Source of the DNA: an uncultured Prevotellaceae bacterium
GTDB taxonomy: Bacteria > Bacteroidota > Bacteroidia > Bacteroidales > Bacteroidaceae
Assembly (NCBI GenBank): GCA_902761905.1
Contig: CACWMK010000009.1
Location: forward strand, 1-64,000
Reading direction: 5' to 3'
DNA length: 64,000 bases
Both the position numbers and the translations under genes were made by a program. Position 1 is the stretch's first letter. The number at the start of each line of letters is the position of its first letter. Positions 24,712-36,100 of this stretch are shown here, one piece after another. The notes under the pieces were generated by a model that worked only from the letters and a program-made list of their open reading frames with translations, ran no database searches and was not told the DNA's origin.

Positions 24712-26832
24712 ATGACTTTAAGAGTCAGTTTTTTTCTAGGAAGTCTGGCCGTTGCATCCCTTGCAATGGCTCAGACTTCATTTCTTACTAATGATAGTGC
24801 TGCAGTGTTTTATCCACCTCACTATGACGGTAAACAACATCAGCCATCACCAATTTTCGAGCGTGAACCTGTTGCTGTAAATCAACTCGCTACAGATTGG
24901 CCTTTGCATGTGTCATTCAGTCAGAAGAATGGCCATAGTATAGCAAAGATTGATATAGAAGACGATGTTGATTTATATGGTACTGGCGAGGTGACGGGAC
25001 CTTTACGTCGCAATGGTCGTACTATTGAATTATGGAACATAGATACGCCGGCGTATGGAGTAGATGGCGGCTCGCATCTCTATCAGAGCCATCCATGGGT
25101 GATGGGATTGAGAAAGAATGGTACTGCCTTTGGCATTATAGCTGACAATACGTGGCGACAGAAAATAACCACTGACGATCATTTGGTGACTTTTGATAGC
25201 GAAGGTCCTGCCTTCCGTGTGTTTATCATTGAGCGTGAGAGTCCACAGGCACTGATGCAGGCCTTAGTCAATTTGACAGGCAAGATGTCGTTGCCTCCTC
25301 TTTGGTCACTTGGCTATCATCAGTGTCGCCATACTTACTATCCAGATGGCAAGGTGATGGAGATAGCCGACCAACTGCGTCGCCATCGTATTCCTTCTGA
25401 TGTTATTTGGATGGACATTGATTATATGGATGGTTACCGTATCTTCACGTTCGACCCCAAAGGATTTGAAAATCCAAACAGATTGAATGACTATCTGCAT
25501 CAGCATAACTTCAAGACGGTTTACATGATTGACCCTGGTGTCAAAGTGGAGAAAGGCTATTTTGTAGATGATCAGGGAACAGCTGGTGACTATTGGGTGA
25601 AAGACCGTGATGGTAAGCCCTTTGAAGGTAACGTATGGCCTGGTGCTTGTCACTTCCCAGACTTTACACGTCCAGATGTTCGTACGTGGTGGGCTACTCT
25701 CTATAAGGATTTTATGGCCAAGGGTGTGGACGGCGTGTGGAACGATATGAATGAACCTGCAGTATTCGGGCAGCATGAAAATACCATGCCTGGCGATAAT
25801 CAACATAAAGGTGGTGATGGACTAACTTCTGGCTCTCATCTGCGTTTCCATAACGTATTTGGATTAAATATGGTTCGTGCTAGTCGGCAGGGACTGCTTT
25901 TAGCTAATCCTCAGAAACGCCCTTTCATACTGTCGCGTTCAAACTTCCTTGGTGGACATCGTTATGCTGCTACATGGACGGGGGATAATCTCTCTGCTCC
26001 CGATCACATGAAACTTAGTATACCAATGTCATTGACACTCGGTTTGAGTGGCCAACCATTTAATGGACCTGATATAGGTGGATTCTGTGAGAACTCCAAT
26101 GGTGAATTGGTTGCTCAGTGGACTGCCATCGGTGTCTATTTCCCATTTGTGCGTAATCATAATACAAAAGGCACTATTCCACAAGAGCCATGGGCTTTTT
26201 CTCCTAATGTGTTGGATGCTTGCCGAACGGCCATCAATCGTCGCTATATGTTGATGCCCTATATCTATACTTGTTTCCGTGAGGCAAGTATCAATGGCAT
26301 GCCTGTTATGCGTCCATTGTTTATGAATGATTCCAAGGATTTGAGTCTACGTAAAGAGGATCGCGCATTCTTGTTGGGCCCCAATCTGATGGTTCGCCCA
26401 CAGTGGGCAGCTGATGTGGCACAGCCCGATGGGGGCTGTTGGCAGTCGTTTTCGCTTGAGGACCATGCTGATGGGTATCAGGCCGAACTTCGTCAGCGTC
26501 CAGGTTCAATTATTCCTTTGGCAAATCTTGCTCAGAGTACTGCTGAGATACGTACCGACTCATTGACTCTTCTGGTATGTGTCGACCGCGATGGCTTAGC
26601 AAAAGGACAACTATATGAGGATGAAGGAGATGGATTCGACTATCAAAAAGGTTTGTATCGTCTAACAGAAATGAAAGCTATAAAGGAGAAAAAACAACTG
26701 AAGGTAACACTTTGTCAAAAGGACGGTTTAATGGCACCGACCGAAAGAAAGATTAGAATCGGTTATGTGCATGGAGGTAAAGTGAAATATAGTCATTGGA
26801 AAACAGGAAATGAAATAACGATATCCTTATAA
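24712..26832 (+). CDS. GH31 alpha-glucosidase of classical type
   Basis: This 706-residue secreted enzyme is unlike its two GH31 neighbours and carries the standard family signature: nucleophile D345 in VWNDMNEPAVFG, acid/base D425 in TWTGDN, and DIDYMDGYRIFTFD before the barrel centre. N-terminal sugar-mutarotase-like and C-terminal beta domains are present. Likely alpha-glucosidase or related activity. ATG 24712 opens a signal peptide; TTG 24700 does not. The gene is the third of the operon. Confidence 0.88.
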   Translation: MTLRVSFFLGSLAVASLAMAQTSFLTNDSAAVFYPPHYDGKQHQPSPIFEREPVAVNQLATDWPLHVSFSQKNGHSIAKIDIEDDVDLYGTGEVTGPLRRNGRTIELWNIDTPAYGVDGGSHLYQSHPWVMGLRKNGTAFGIIADNTWRQKITTDDHLVTFDSEGPAFRVFIIERESPQALMQALVNLTGKMSLPPLWSLGYHQCRHTYYPDGKVMEIADQLRRHRIPSDVIWMDIDYMDGYRIFTFDPKGFENPNRLNDYLHQHNFKTVYMIDPGVKVEKGYFVDDQGTAGDYWVKDRDGKPFEGNVWPGACHFPDFTRPDVRTWWATLYKDFMAKGVDGVWNDMNEPAVFGQHENTMPGDNQHKGGDGLTSGSHLRFHNVFGLNMVRASRQGLLLANPQKRPFILSRSNFLGGHRYAATWTGDNLSAPDHMKLSIPMSLTLGLSGQPFNGPDIGGFCENSNGELVAQWTAIGVYFPFVRNHNTKGTIPQEPWAFSPNVLDACRTAINRRYMLMPYIYTCFREASINGMPVMRPLFMNDSKDLSLRKEDRAFLLGPNLMVRPQWAADVAQPDGGCWQSFSLEDHADGYQAELRQRPGSIIPLANLAQSTAEIRTDSLTLLVCVDRDGLAKGQLYEDEGDGFDYQKGLYRLTEMKAIKEKKQLKVTLCQKDGLMAPTERKIRIGYVHGGKVKYSHWKTGNEITISL

Positions 26833-26854
26833 TTTTAATTTAAAACTATTTCTT

Positions 26855-29740
26855 ATGAAAAGAATTACTACTTATTTGTTATTTTCAATGCTCTTTTGCC
26901 TGACAAGTATCAGGGCATTTGCATTGGAGCGTGTTGATGGTGTTTACCAGATTGGTAATGCCGATGAACTCTTGGAGTTTTCCCAGATAGTTAATTCTGG
27001 TGAAAATGATGCTAAGGCCGTACTTACTGCCAATATTGACATGAGCGGTAAGACTTGGACTCCTATTGGTGACGATGATCATCGTTTTGTTGGTACTTTT
27101 GATGGGCAATATCATGTGATTGACCATCTTGTTTTTGAAGGTACCGATAAGGTTGGTATCTTTGGTGTTGTCAGTGGTGGATGCTTTATCAAGAATCTGA
27201 CAGCTGGCCCCAACAATGTGATAAAAGGTAATAGCATGGTTGGCGGTATTATTGGTTGTTCTGCAGGTAGCGAATGGGTAACACTTGAGAATGTTGGTCA
27301 TGAGGGTTATGTCGAAGGAACAGGTAATAACTGTTGCGCTTTCTTTGGCGTAGTTTTGAATGGCGGTCCAGCTACCAGAATGATTAACTGTTACAATACT
27401 GGCAATATTAAGGCAGGAGGCGAGAGTGCCATCATTACCGGTTGGTTTGGCGGTCACGGTAGTGTAGAAGTTAAGGGCTTCTGGAATACTGGTGAAATCC
27501 TTGCTGGTGGTGATAATGATAACAAGGCTTTGTGGCGTAATAATTCAGGAATCACCAAGGAGCGCATCTTCAATATTAATAATGATAATGGGGCAACCGT
27601 TATCGGTGATGGTGATTTGGCTTCAGGCAAGTTGGCTTTCCAGCTTAATGGCAATGCAGATGCTGGTGCATGGCGTCAGAATCTAGAGGGTGATAACAAG
27701 GATAGTCAGCCAACCTTTAACCCTGCCCATGCCTTAGTATATGCCAATGGTGCTCTGCTGTGTGATGCGATTACTCCAAAAGAGGGAACAGAGGTGACAT
27801 TCTCCAACCATGAAGGAAGCACCATTGACGATCATAACTATGTAGGTGGATTCTGCTCAGTATGTAATAAGATGCAGGACAATTTCTGCGAAGTGGTTGA
27901 TGGTTTCTATATTATCAACGATGCTGACCAACTGAACTGGTTTGCTTATAAAGTGAACCAAGGTGAAGGTGAGGCAAATGGTAAACTTACTGCCGATATA
28001 GATATGACAGATAAGGTATGGACACCTATCGGTCAGGACGGAAAGGACTTTAAGGGACATTTCGATGGCCAGGGACATCGTATCAAGAATCTGGTGACTA
28101 ATGGCGATAAAAATAATCAGGCTCTTTTTGGTCAGGCTGTAGGTGGCGCTATCATTGAGAATGTGATTATCGACCAATCATGTATCATTCAGGGTAATGC
28201 TTTTACCGCAGGTATCTTAGGACATGTGTGGGGGGATGGCGTTATTATACGTAATTGCGGTAACGAGGCTGAAATCAATGGTACTGCACAGAATGCAGCA
28301 GGTATCCTGGGCTGCTCAGAGAAGATCGTACACATCTCCAACTGTTACAATACCGGTGATATTAATGGCTTACGAGAGAATGCAGGTATCTGTGCTTGGA
28401 TGGGGTCGAATAATTCAACCATCAAGAACTGTTACAGCACCGGTATCATTGCTGATGGTCCTGGACTCTGGCGTAATGATGGCGTCAAAGGTGAAAACAT
28501 GTATCAGATGGATGGCGATCAAGGTACTGCCTTTAGTTTCGAGCAGATGCAGAACGGCGAATTGGCTTACTTGCTCAATGGAAAGCAGAGTACTGAGGTT
28601 ACATGGTATCAGACGATTGGAACAGATGATCATCCACTACCTTTTGGTACTGCAGTTGTCTATGCTAATGGTGACTTGAAGTGTGATGGTATCACACCTG
28701 TAGCAGGTAGTAGTCTTACCTATAGCAATACTGAGGGAGGTAATGTTGCAGCGCACTCATGGAATGGTAAAGGTTTCTGTTCAGAATGTCATACTGTTCA
28801 ACCCGATTACCTGTCGCCGGTAGATGGCTGGTATGAGCTGGGCAACGCTGACCATCTGAATTGGTTTGCTTATTACGTAACCAAATATGATCAGAGAGTA
28901 GATGCTTGTCTGACAGCCGATATCGATATGAATCTCATAGAAGATTTCCCCGGTATTGGTGATGCAACTCATCCTTATTGCGGTACTTTCGATGGAAAGG
29001 GACATGTCGTAAAGAATCTGATTATTGATATGCCTGACGAGGCAAGCGTGGGATTCTTCCGTGTTATAACTGCTGGAGCCGATATTGCCAACTTTACCAT
29101 AGATAATAGTTGTTCTATCAGAGGTAAGAACTTTGTTGGTGCCTTTGTAGGTCAGAGTGTTGGTAATGGTGGCGTTATTCTGGAACAGCTGGGTAACGAG
29201 GCTGCTGTAACATCAACTGCACAGAATGCAGGTGCACTTATAGGCTGCAATACCTCAGGCGATATTGTTCTTAATGTAGTTAACTGTTATAATGCAGGAG
29301 ACATCACGTCGGGCTGGGAAGCTGGCGGATTGTCGGGCTGGTTGGGTAACGATGCCGTTTTGACAAATTGCTATAATATGGGAATGGTTACTAATGGAGA
29401 GTCATTTGCTCGTGGTAACAATATACAGATTACCAACTGTTTTGATCCTGTAACAGACTGGCCTGCTCTGCCAGTAAGTCCTATCGAAGACTTTACTAAT
29501 GGTGTAATCTATCAGAAACTGGCTGATGCTGCTCCTGGTATATGGTTCCTGAGTGCAGAGATAGAAGGTCATCCCGTACTTTATAATACTGGAATATCTA
29601 CAGGCATAGAAACTATTCGTACAATCGACCTGTTGCAGGATGACGCAGCTGTCTATGATTTGCAAGGTCGTAAGGTATCTGCAAACACCATGCGTAAGGG
29701 AGTCTATGTTAAGAGTGGCAAGAAGTTTGTCGTGAAATAA
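26855..29740 (+). CDS. Surface protein with three GLUG-repeat modules
   Basis: The 961-residue exported protein has three similar modules starting near residues 25, 347 and 655 with VDG-YxI-NAD-L and each containing a G-FDG-GH-IKNL turn followed by beta-solenoid GLUG-like repeats (NCYNTGDI, NCYNAGDI). Two HxFxGFCxxC-type motifs (GGFCSVCNKM, GKGFCSECHTV) separate the modules. The C-terminus (VYDLQGRKV...KGVYVKSGKKFVVK) resembles a type IX secretion sorting tail. GLUG proteins are usually surface adhesins or glycan binders; the ligand is unknown. Fourth gene of the operon. Confidence 0.8.
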   Translation: MKRITTYLLFSMLFCLTSIRAFALERVDGVYQIGNADELLEFSQIVNSGENDAKAVLTANIDMSGKTWTPIGDDDHRFVGTFDGQYHVIDHLVFEGTDKVGIFGVVSGGCFIKNLTAGPNNVIKGNSMVGGIIGCSAGSEWVTLENVGHEGYVEGTGNNCCAFFGVVLNGGPATRMINCYNTGNIKAGGESAIITGWFGGHGSVEVKGFWNTGEILAGGDNDNKALWRNNSGITKERIFNINNDNGATVIGDGDLASGKLAFQLNGNADAGAWRQNLEGDNKDSQPTFNPAHALVYANGALLCDAITPKEGTEVTFSNHEGSTIDDHNYVGGFCSVCNKMQDNFCEVVDGFYIINDADQLNWFAYKVNQGEGEANGKLTADIDMTDKVWTPIGQDGKDFKGHFDGQGHRIKNLVTNGDKNNQALFGQAVGGAIIENVIIDQSCIIQGNAFTAGILGHVWGDGVIIRNCGNEAEINGTAQNAAGILGCSEKIVHISNCYNTGDINGLRENAGICAWMGSNNSTIKNCYSTGIIADGPGLWRNDGVKGENMYQMDGDQGTAFSFEQMQNGELAYLLNGKQSTEVTWYQTIGTDDHPLPFGTAVVYANGDLKCDGITPVAGSSLTYSNTEGGNVAAHSWNGKGFCSECHTVQPDYLSPVDGWYELGNADHLNWFAYYVTKYDQRVDACLTADIDMNLIEDFPGIGDATHPYCGTFDGKGHVVKNLIIDMPDEASVGFFRVITAGADIANFTIDNSCSIRGKNFVGAFVGQSVGNGGVILEQLGNEAAVTSTAQNAGALIGCNTSGDIVLNVVNCYNAGDITSGWEAGGLSGWLGNDAVLTNCYNMGMVTNGESFARGNNIQITNCFDPVTDWPALPVSPIEDFTNGVIYQKLADAAPGIWFLSAEIEGHPVLYNTGISTGIETIRTIDLLQDDAAVYDLQGRKVSANTMRKGVYVKSGKKFVVK

Positions 29741-29745
29741 AACTG

Positions 29746-32160
29746 ATGAAGAATTTACTCATAACTCTGCTTCTGCTGGTCGGCATCATTAAGGTGACGG
29801 CGGCAGAGGCAGATTTAAACCCGCAAGCTAATCCCGAGGCAGTTGTGATCTCGGGAAAAGCTCGTTTTACTGTACTGACTCCGCGTATGATACGTATTCA
29901 GTACAGTTCGTCGGCTAAGTTTGAGGATCGTGCTACGTTTGCTGTGATTAATCGTAACCTTCCTGTTCCAGTTTTCTCAACTCGCGAGGAGGGTGGCTAT
30001 CTGTATATTGAGACAGAGGCTCTTACACTGCGCTACAAGAAGAATGCCATGATATCTCCAACACTCAGGTCGCCTAATAACCTTAGCATCACGTTTACTC
30101 TCAATGGACGCGATGTTATCTGGTATCCTGGTAAAGAGGATGCTCTTAATCTTAAGGGTACGCGTCGTACTCTGGATGGCGGAAGTGGCGACAATTATCG
30201 TGCTGATATGGAAGATGGTATTATCTCTCGTGCAGGTTGGGCTATAATTGATGAGTCGCCAGCCACAAAACGAGGTGATGGCTCTACTACATTTGCTTTC
30301 GACAAACAGGTCGACGGCATCGACTGGTTGGCTCAACCAGTCGATGCAAATGCCCTTGACTGGTATTTCATGGGCTATGGACATGATTATAAGGGCGCCA
30401 TTGGCGATTATATAAAGATAGCGGGACGTCAACCGCTTCCCCCACTTTATGCATTAGGTTACTGGTATAGTAAATATCAAGCATACACACAGCAGGATTT
30501 TACCAGTCTGGTGTATGATATGAAGAAGAACGAGATTCCACTCGATGTGATGATATTCGATATGGATTGGCACCTGAGCGGATGGACGGGTTGGACTTGG
30601 AACAAAAGTCTGATACCCAATCCTCAAGGCTTGATTTCGTGGATGCATAATCAGGGCGTTAAGGTGAGTCTGAACTTGCATCCGGCCGATGGTGTGGCCA
30701 GTCATGAGGAGTATTTCAGTGAGATACAAGCTGATATGAAAATGACAGGCGACCGAGTTCCTTGGATACTCGAGGATTCAACGTTCTATCGTTCTATGTT
30801 CAAACATATTATCCGCAAGCGCGAACAGCAGGGCGTTGACTTCTGGTGGCTTGACTGGCAACAAAACCTTACTAGTGAATATACGCAAGGATTAAGTGAG
30901 ACATTCTGGTGTAACCATGTATTCTTCAATGATATGCGTGTGAATCGTCCTGAACGTCGTCCACTCATTTTTCATCGCTGGGGTGGATTAGGAAGTCATC
31001 GTTACCCGTTGGGATTCTCTGGTGATACCTACTCTACATTCGGATCGCTCGCCTTTCAGCCCTATTTTACTGCTACGGCTTCGAATGTTTGTTTTGGCTA
31101 TTGGGGTCACGACTTGGGGGGACATATCCAGATTGCTCCTACCAATCCGGAACTAATGCTGCGTTGGGTGCAGTATGGCGTATTCTCGCCCATCTTCCGT
31201 ACTCATGGCTCTAGTCAGGCAGGTAATGAACGTAGAATATGGAAATATGAGAACTTTCCATTGATGCTGGATTGTGTGAACCTGCGCTATCAGCTCATGC
31301 CTTATATCTATACGGCAGCACGTCAGGCTTATGATACAGGTATTAGCATATGTCGACCACTATACTATGAGTGGCCTGAGGAGAACGAAGCTTATCGCCA
31401 GGAGGGCGAGTATATGTTTGGCGATGATATTCTGGTGTCGCCTGTTGTGACTCCTGTTGATGGTAGTGGTAAAGCTTTCCATAAGACATGGTTGCCTGCA
31501 GGACAATGGTATGATGTGTGTCGACAGAAATTGGTACATGGTAGCCAAATTATAGCCGACAACTATTCGCAAAGTGAGATTCCTTATTTCATCAAGGCTG
31601 GCAGCATCATCGTATGTAACCCTTTGATGGATAATCTTAAGAAACCAGTTAAGCAGTTGATTATTAAGGTGGTTCCTGGTGCTGATGGCGAAACATTACT
31701 TTATGAAGATGCTGGTGATACGCAGGACTATATCAATGGCGGATATACTACTACGCTTATTAGGCAGACGCGGACAGACAAGTCCATTGAACTGACGCTG
31801 GAACCACGGCAGGGGCAGTTTGAAGGTATGCTCACAGAGCGGGCTTACGAGATAGAACTGATACAAGAAGGTGCTCCACAGACAGTAACTATTAATGGTG
31901 CTCCTATGTCTGATTGGCATTTAGACGAAGCTACAGGTAATCTGATTATCACTGTACCTGTTACTGTATGTAATCAGAAACTTACCATTAATGTTGAAAG
32001 AGCGTCGTTGGGCATTCATGATATTAATGGTAAGTCGCTTGTGAAAATGAGTTATTACGATTTGCGTGGTAATATGATGTCACGTAAACCTAGCGGACCA
32101 TATATACAGCGCTGCATTTGGAATGACGGCACAACTACAACACAGAAATTTGTCAAATAA
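29746..32160 (+). CDS. GH31 alpha-glycosidase, paralogue B with C-terminal tail
   Basis: This 804-residue enzyme is closely similar to GH31 A along its length; the nucleophile is again D370 in FWWLDWQQ. It is 55 residues longer, and the extra C-terminus (YYDLRGNMM...IWNDGTTTTQKFVK) looks like a type IX secretion sorting domain that A lacks. The gene starts 6 bp after the GLUG gene and is followed by a second SusF-like gene. Tandem duplication followed by different targeting is likely. Confidence 0.88.
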   Translation: MKNLLITLLLLVGIIKVTAAEADLNPQANPEAVVISGKARFTVLTPRMIRIQYSSSAKFEDRATFAVINRNLPVPVFSTREEGGYLYIETEALTLRYKKNAMISPTLRSPNNLSITFTLNGRDVIWYPGKEDALNLKGTRRTLDGGSGDNYRADMEDGIISRAGWAIIDESPATKRGDGSTTFAFDKQVDGIDWLAQPVDANALDWYFMGYGHDYKGAIGDYIKIAGRQPLPPLYALGYWYSKYQAYTQQDFTSLVYDMKKNEIPLDVMIFDMDWHLSGWTGWTWNKSLIPNPQGLISWMHNQGVKVSLNLHPADGVASHEEYFSEIQADMKMTGDRVPWILEDSTFYRSMFKHIIRKREQQGVDFWWLDWQQNLTSEYTQGLSETFWCNHVFFNDMRVNRPERRPLIFHRWGGLGSHRYPLGFSGDTYSTFGSLAFQPYFTATASNVCFGYWGHDLGGHIQIAPTNPELMLRWVQYGVFSPIFRTHGSSQAGNERRIWKYENFPLMLDCVNLRYQLMPYIYTAARQAYDTGISICRPLYYEWPEENEAYRQEGEYMFGDDILVSPVVTPVDGSGKAFHKTWLPAGQWYDVCRQKLVHGSQIIADNYSQSEIPYFIKAGSIIVCNPLMDNLKKPVKQLIIKVVPGADGETLLYEDAGDTQDYINGGYTTTLIRQTRTDKSIELTLEPRQGQFEGMLTERAYEIELIQEGAPQTVTINGAPMSDWHLDEATGNLIITVPVTVCNQKLTINVERASLGIHDINGKSLVKMSYYDLRGNMMSRKPSGPYIQRCIWNDGTTTTQKFVK

Positions 32161-32170
32161 ATAATAAATC

Positions 32171-33091
32171 ATGCGGAATTACGTTATACTATTATGTATA
32201 TGGTGCTTGTTGCAACCTCAAATGGCTTTTGCTCAGAGTTTTTCAAGTCTGTGGGCAGTGGGCAGTGCTATTCCTGAGGGCCAAGCCATAGAGTTGGCCA
32301 AAAGACCTGATGGACAGTATCGTTTTGCAGGTACACTAGTAAGTGGTGAATTGAAAATAATGACTACTGAAACATACCAAAAGGGTGTTACCCAGTTTCT
32401 CAAACCACAACTAGTTGACTCGTATCTCATCAACAAGGGTCTCACCTATCAGCTGACTAAGGATGAAAATCAGCCAGGCTGGGTGGTTTCGTTTCAGGAG
32501 GAATGCTATAGTGTCTTGGTTGACCCTGCCAGTCGTAAGGTAACAGGCGAACTGCTATTTCCATGGAATGAGTTGTTGATAGCTGGTAGCGCCTTTGAAG
32601 GTGGTGCTAATGATGTGGAATGGAATCGTGATGCTATGTTATCATTCGAACAAGATCATGATAATCCCTATGTATTCACATGGACAGGTGTTCTTGGTGT
32701 TTATGATGATGTGATAGAGCCGGGACGCTTTAAGCTAGAAGGGCAGATGACGTGGGGACCGCGTGAGTTTCATCCTTATCAGCAGGACGAAGATATATTG
32801 AATTCAACGCAGATGCGGCGAGGTGGATCTGATACAAAGTGGCGTGTGTCCAAGCAGGGAGTCTATCGTATTGAAGTTGACATCTTCCAGGAGACTATTC
32901 ATGCTGAATATCTGTCATTAGGGCGCAATGTGAGAGATAATGCTACAGATATTGGGGCAATAGAGGATGCGAGTGATTCGTCTATTTCAGAAATATACGA
33001 TTTGAATGGAAAAACTCATCACACGCTCAGACGGGGAGTGAACTTGGTTCGTATGTCTGATGGAAGAGTACGTAAAGTGGTCGTTAACTGA
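32171..33091 (+). CDS. SusF/SusE-like glycan-binding protein B with C-terminal tail
   Basis: This 306-residue paralogue of the protein at 23951 has two SusF/SusE-like modules (LWAVGSAIPEGQAIEL; LLIAGSAFEGGANDVEW; GVYRIEVDIFQETIHAEYL). About 50 extra C-terminal residues contain EIYDLNGKTHHTLRRGVN and a basic ending, similar to type IX secretion tails. A signal peptide is present, and no lipobox. It is 10 bp after GH31 B, mirroring the A pair. Confidence 0.75.
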   Translation: MRNYVILLCIWCLLQPQMAFAQSFSSLWAVGSAIPEGQAIELAKRPDGQYRFAGTLVSGELKIMTTETYQKGVTQFLKPQLVDSYLINKGLTYQLTKDENQPGWVVSFQEECYSVLVDPASRKVTGELLFPWNELLIAGSAFEGGANDVEWNRDAMLSFEQDHDNPYVFTWTGVLGVYDDVIEPGRFKLEGQMTWGPREFHPYQQDEDILNSTQMRRGGSDTKWRVSKQGVYRIEVDIFQETIHAEYLSLGRNVRDNATDIGAIEDASDSSISEIYDLNGKTHHTLRRGVNLVRMSDGRVRKVVVN

Positions 33092-33103
33092 TTAATATTG
33101 CAT

Positions 33104-36100
33104 ATGACTAAGAGATTATTTATTCTAGCTTTGGGCATATTCATCTCATTGGGAGCCATTGCCCAACCAGAGAGGAAGGCCTATATGGTGGCCGACGCTC
33201 ACCTTGATACGCAGTGGAATTGGGATGTGCAGACAACCATTCGTGAGTATGTGAAACATACCCTCGACCAGAACCTGATACTGCTGAAGAAGTATCCTAA
33301 TTACATCTTTAATTTCGAAGGTGCTGTCAAGTACAGTTGGATGAAAGAGTACTATCCACTACAATATGCTGAGTTGAAACGCTATGTGGCTAATGGTCGT
33401 TGGCATCTCACAGGTAGTAGTTGGGATGCTAACGAAACCATAGTCTGTTCGCCAGAGTCATGGTTGCGAAACATCCTGTTGGGGCAGACGTTCTATCGTA
33501 AGGAGTTTAATACAGAGAGTACAGATGTGTTCCTGCCCGATTGCTTCGGCTTTGGCTATACTCTGCCTACTCTGGCGGCTCACTGCGGTCTGATAGGTTT
33601 CTCGTCGCAGAAGTTGGTGTGGCGTACCAATCCATTCTATGAGGGTGGCAAGCGCTATCCTTATACCATTGGCTTATGGCAGGGTATCGATGGCAGTCGT
33701 ATAATGATGGCCCATGGTTTTGGCTATTCTGAGCGCTATCGCGATGAAGATCTCTCGCAGAATCAGCAGCTACTTAGTGAGATAGGTGAAAGTCCGCTTA
33801 ATCAGGCTTATCGTTATTATGGAACAGGCGATATTGGTGGTTCGCCAACCATCGCATCTGTCCGTGCTGTAGAGAAAGGAATTGTTGGCAATGGCCCAAT
33901 CAAAATAGTCAGTGCCACTAGCGATCAGCTATATAAGGATTATCTGCCATTCGACAAGCATCCAGAGTTGCCTGTATTCGATGGCGAACTGCCAATGGAT
34001 GTGCATGGCAATGGCTGCTATACCTCACAAGCTGCGATGAAACTCTATAACCGCCAGAATGAGCATTTAGGCGATGCTGCAGAGCGTTCGGCTGTTATGG
34101 CCGATTGGCTGGGCGTTGCCCGTTATCCTTCATCAACTATGACGGAAACATGGCAGCGCTTTATATGGCATCAGTTCCACGACGACCTGACTGGTACCAG
34201 TATTCCTCGTGCTTACGAGTTCTCATGGAACGATGAGCTCCTGGCGCTTAAGAAATTCTCAGATGTGTTGACACATAGTGTTTCTGGTGTGGCTGGCAAG
34301 ATGGATACGCGAGTTGCCGGACAGCCTGTTGTGGTTTATAACAATGAAACCACCCCAGTCCGTGCAATCGCACAGGTTGTTCTGTCAGACAATCGAAATT
34401 ATAGTGTTGCTGACGCTGGTGGACGTAAAGTTGCCTCACAGATTGTTGAACGAGACGGCCAGCGCGTGCTGATGTTCGATGCAGAAGTGCCAGCTACAGG
34501 TATGGCTGTATATGGTATTAAAGCTGCCGGGAAGAAGAATTTGCCTGCTCCCATTGCTGGGCAAACCATCGAATCGTCACGTTACAAGTTGACTGTCGAT
34601 GCTTATGGTGATGTGGTGTCTCTGATAGACAAGAATTGCAACCGCGATTTGGTAGCTCCTGGCAAGAGTCTCCGCTTGGTAGTGTTTAATGACTGTCGCT
34701 CAGAGGCATGGCCTGCTTGGGAGATTCAGAAGGCTACGCTTGATAAAGATCCTCTGCCTGTTCACGATAGTGTTGAAATATCTATCGAACCAGGAACGCT
34801 GTGTCAGACATTAGTGATAAAGAAGAAGTATGGTGAGTCTGATATCGTTCAGCGTATACATCTTTATGAGGGAAATCAGGCAGATCGTATCGACTTTGAG
34901 AACGAGGTAGACTGGCGTTCGCTTAATGCCCTGCTCAAGGCTGAGTTCCCGTTAAGTGTCTCAAATAAGGAGGCAACTTACGATATCGGATTGGGTAGTG
35001 TACGTAGAGGAAATAATCGCGACAATAGTTTTGAGGTGTATGCACATGAGTGGACAGACCTAACTAATCGTAATGGTAATTATGGTGTGACACTGTTGAA
35101 TGACTCACGTTATGGTTGGGACAAGCCCAATGATAATACCTTGCGCCTGTCATTATTATATTCGCCAAAGCCTGGTCGAAGTTATACTTATCAGGCTCGT
35201 CAGGATTTTGGACATCATGTCTTTACTTATAGTATTGTTGGACATGAGGGTCCACTTGATGCTGTTAATGCCGTTCGCCAGGCCGATAGACTTAACAGTC
35301 CGTTGCGTACATTCTATACAGAACGACATGCAGGATCGTTGGGCAAGAAGTTCTCGTTTGTAACTTCAGACAACGACTGCGTTGTGGTTCGTGCACTGAA
35401 ACGTGCTGAAGTGAGTGATGAATATGTGATACGTGTTTATGAAATGAATGGTCAGAGCACTCAGAAGGCACGCCTGACTTTCCCTGCCGAAATCATTAGG
35501 GCTGTTGAGGCTGATGGTACAGAACGCACTCTAAAGAAAGCTGATGTAGACGGTCGTTCGCTGCTAGTCGACATCAAGCCTTATAGTGTTAAGACCTACA
35601 AGGTGGTTCTAGCCAAGCAGAAATATGCGGAAACTGCAGTACAGCCATTGGTTTTGGATTATGATCGTCATTGCTTCAGTTATAACGAGTTCCGTTCTTC
35701 TGGCAATTTCGAGGGTGGATATAGTTATGCAGCAGAGTTGTTGCCTGATGAGGGCATTACTTTTGGCGACATTCCATTCCGTTTTGGTGAGAAAGATGCT
35801 GCTAGCGGATTGACCTGTAAAGGACAGACAATACAGTTGCCTGTTGATAAGGACTATCGTCATCTATATCTGCTTGCAGCTTCTGACCGCGATGACCGTA
35901 AGGCTGCATTCACTATTGGAGGCAAGCAGCAGACCGTTGTTGTACCTTATTATACTGGTTTCATTGGACAATGGGGACACGATGGACATACTACAGGATA
36001 TTTGAAAGATGCTGAGGTTGCCTGGGTAGGCAACCATCGTCATTCTGCTGAGGCAGACGAGCCATATGAGTTTACCTATATGTTCCGTATATGTCTGGAT

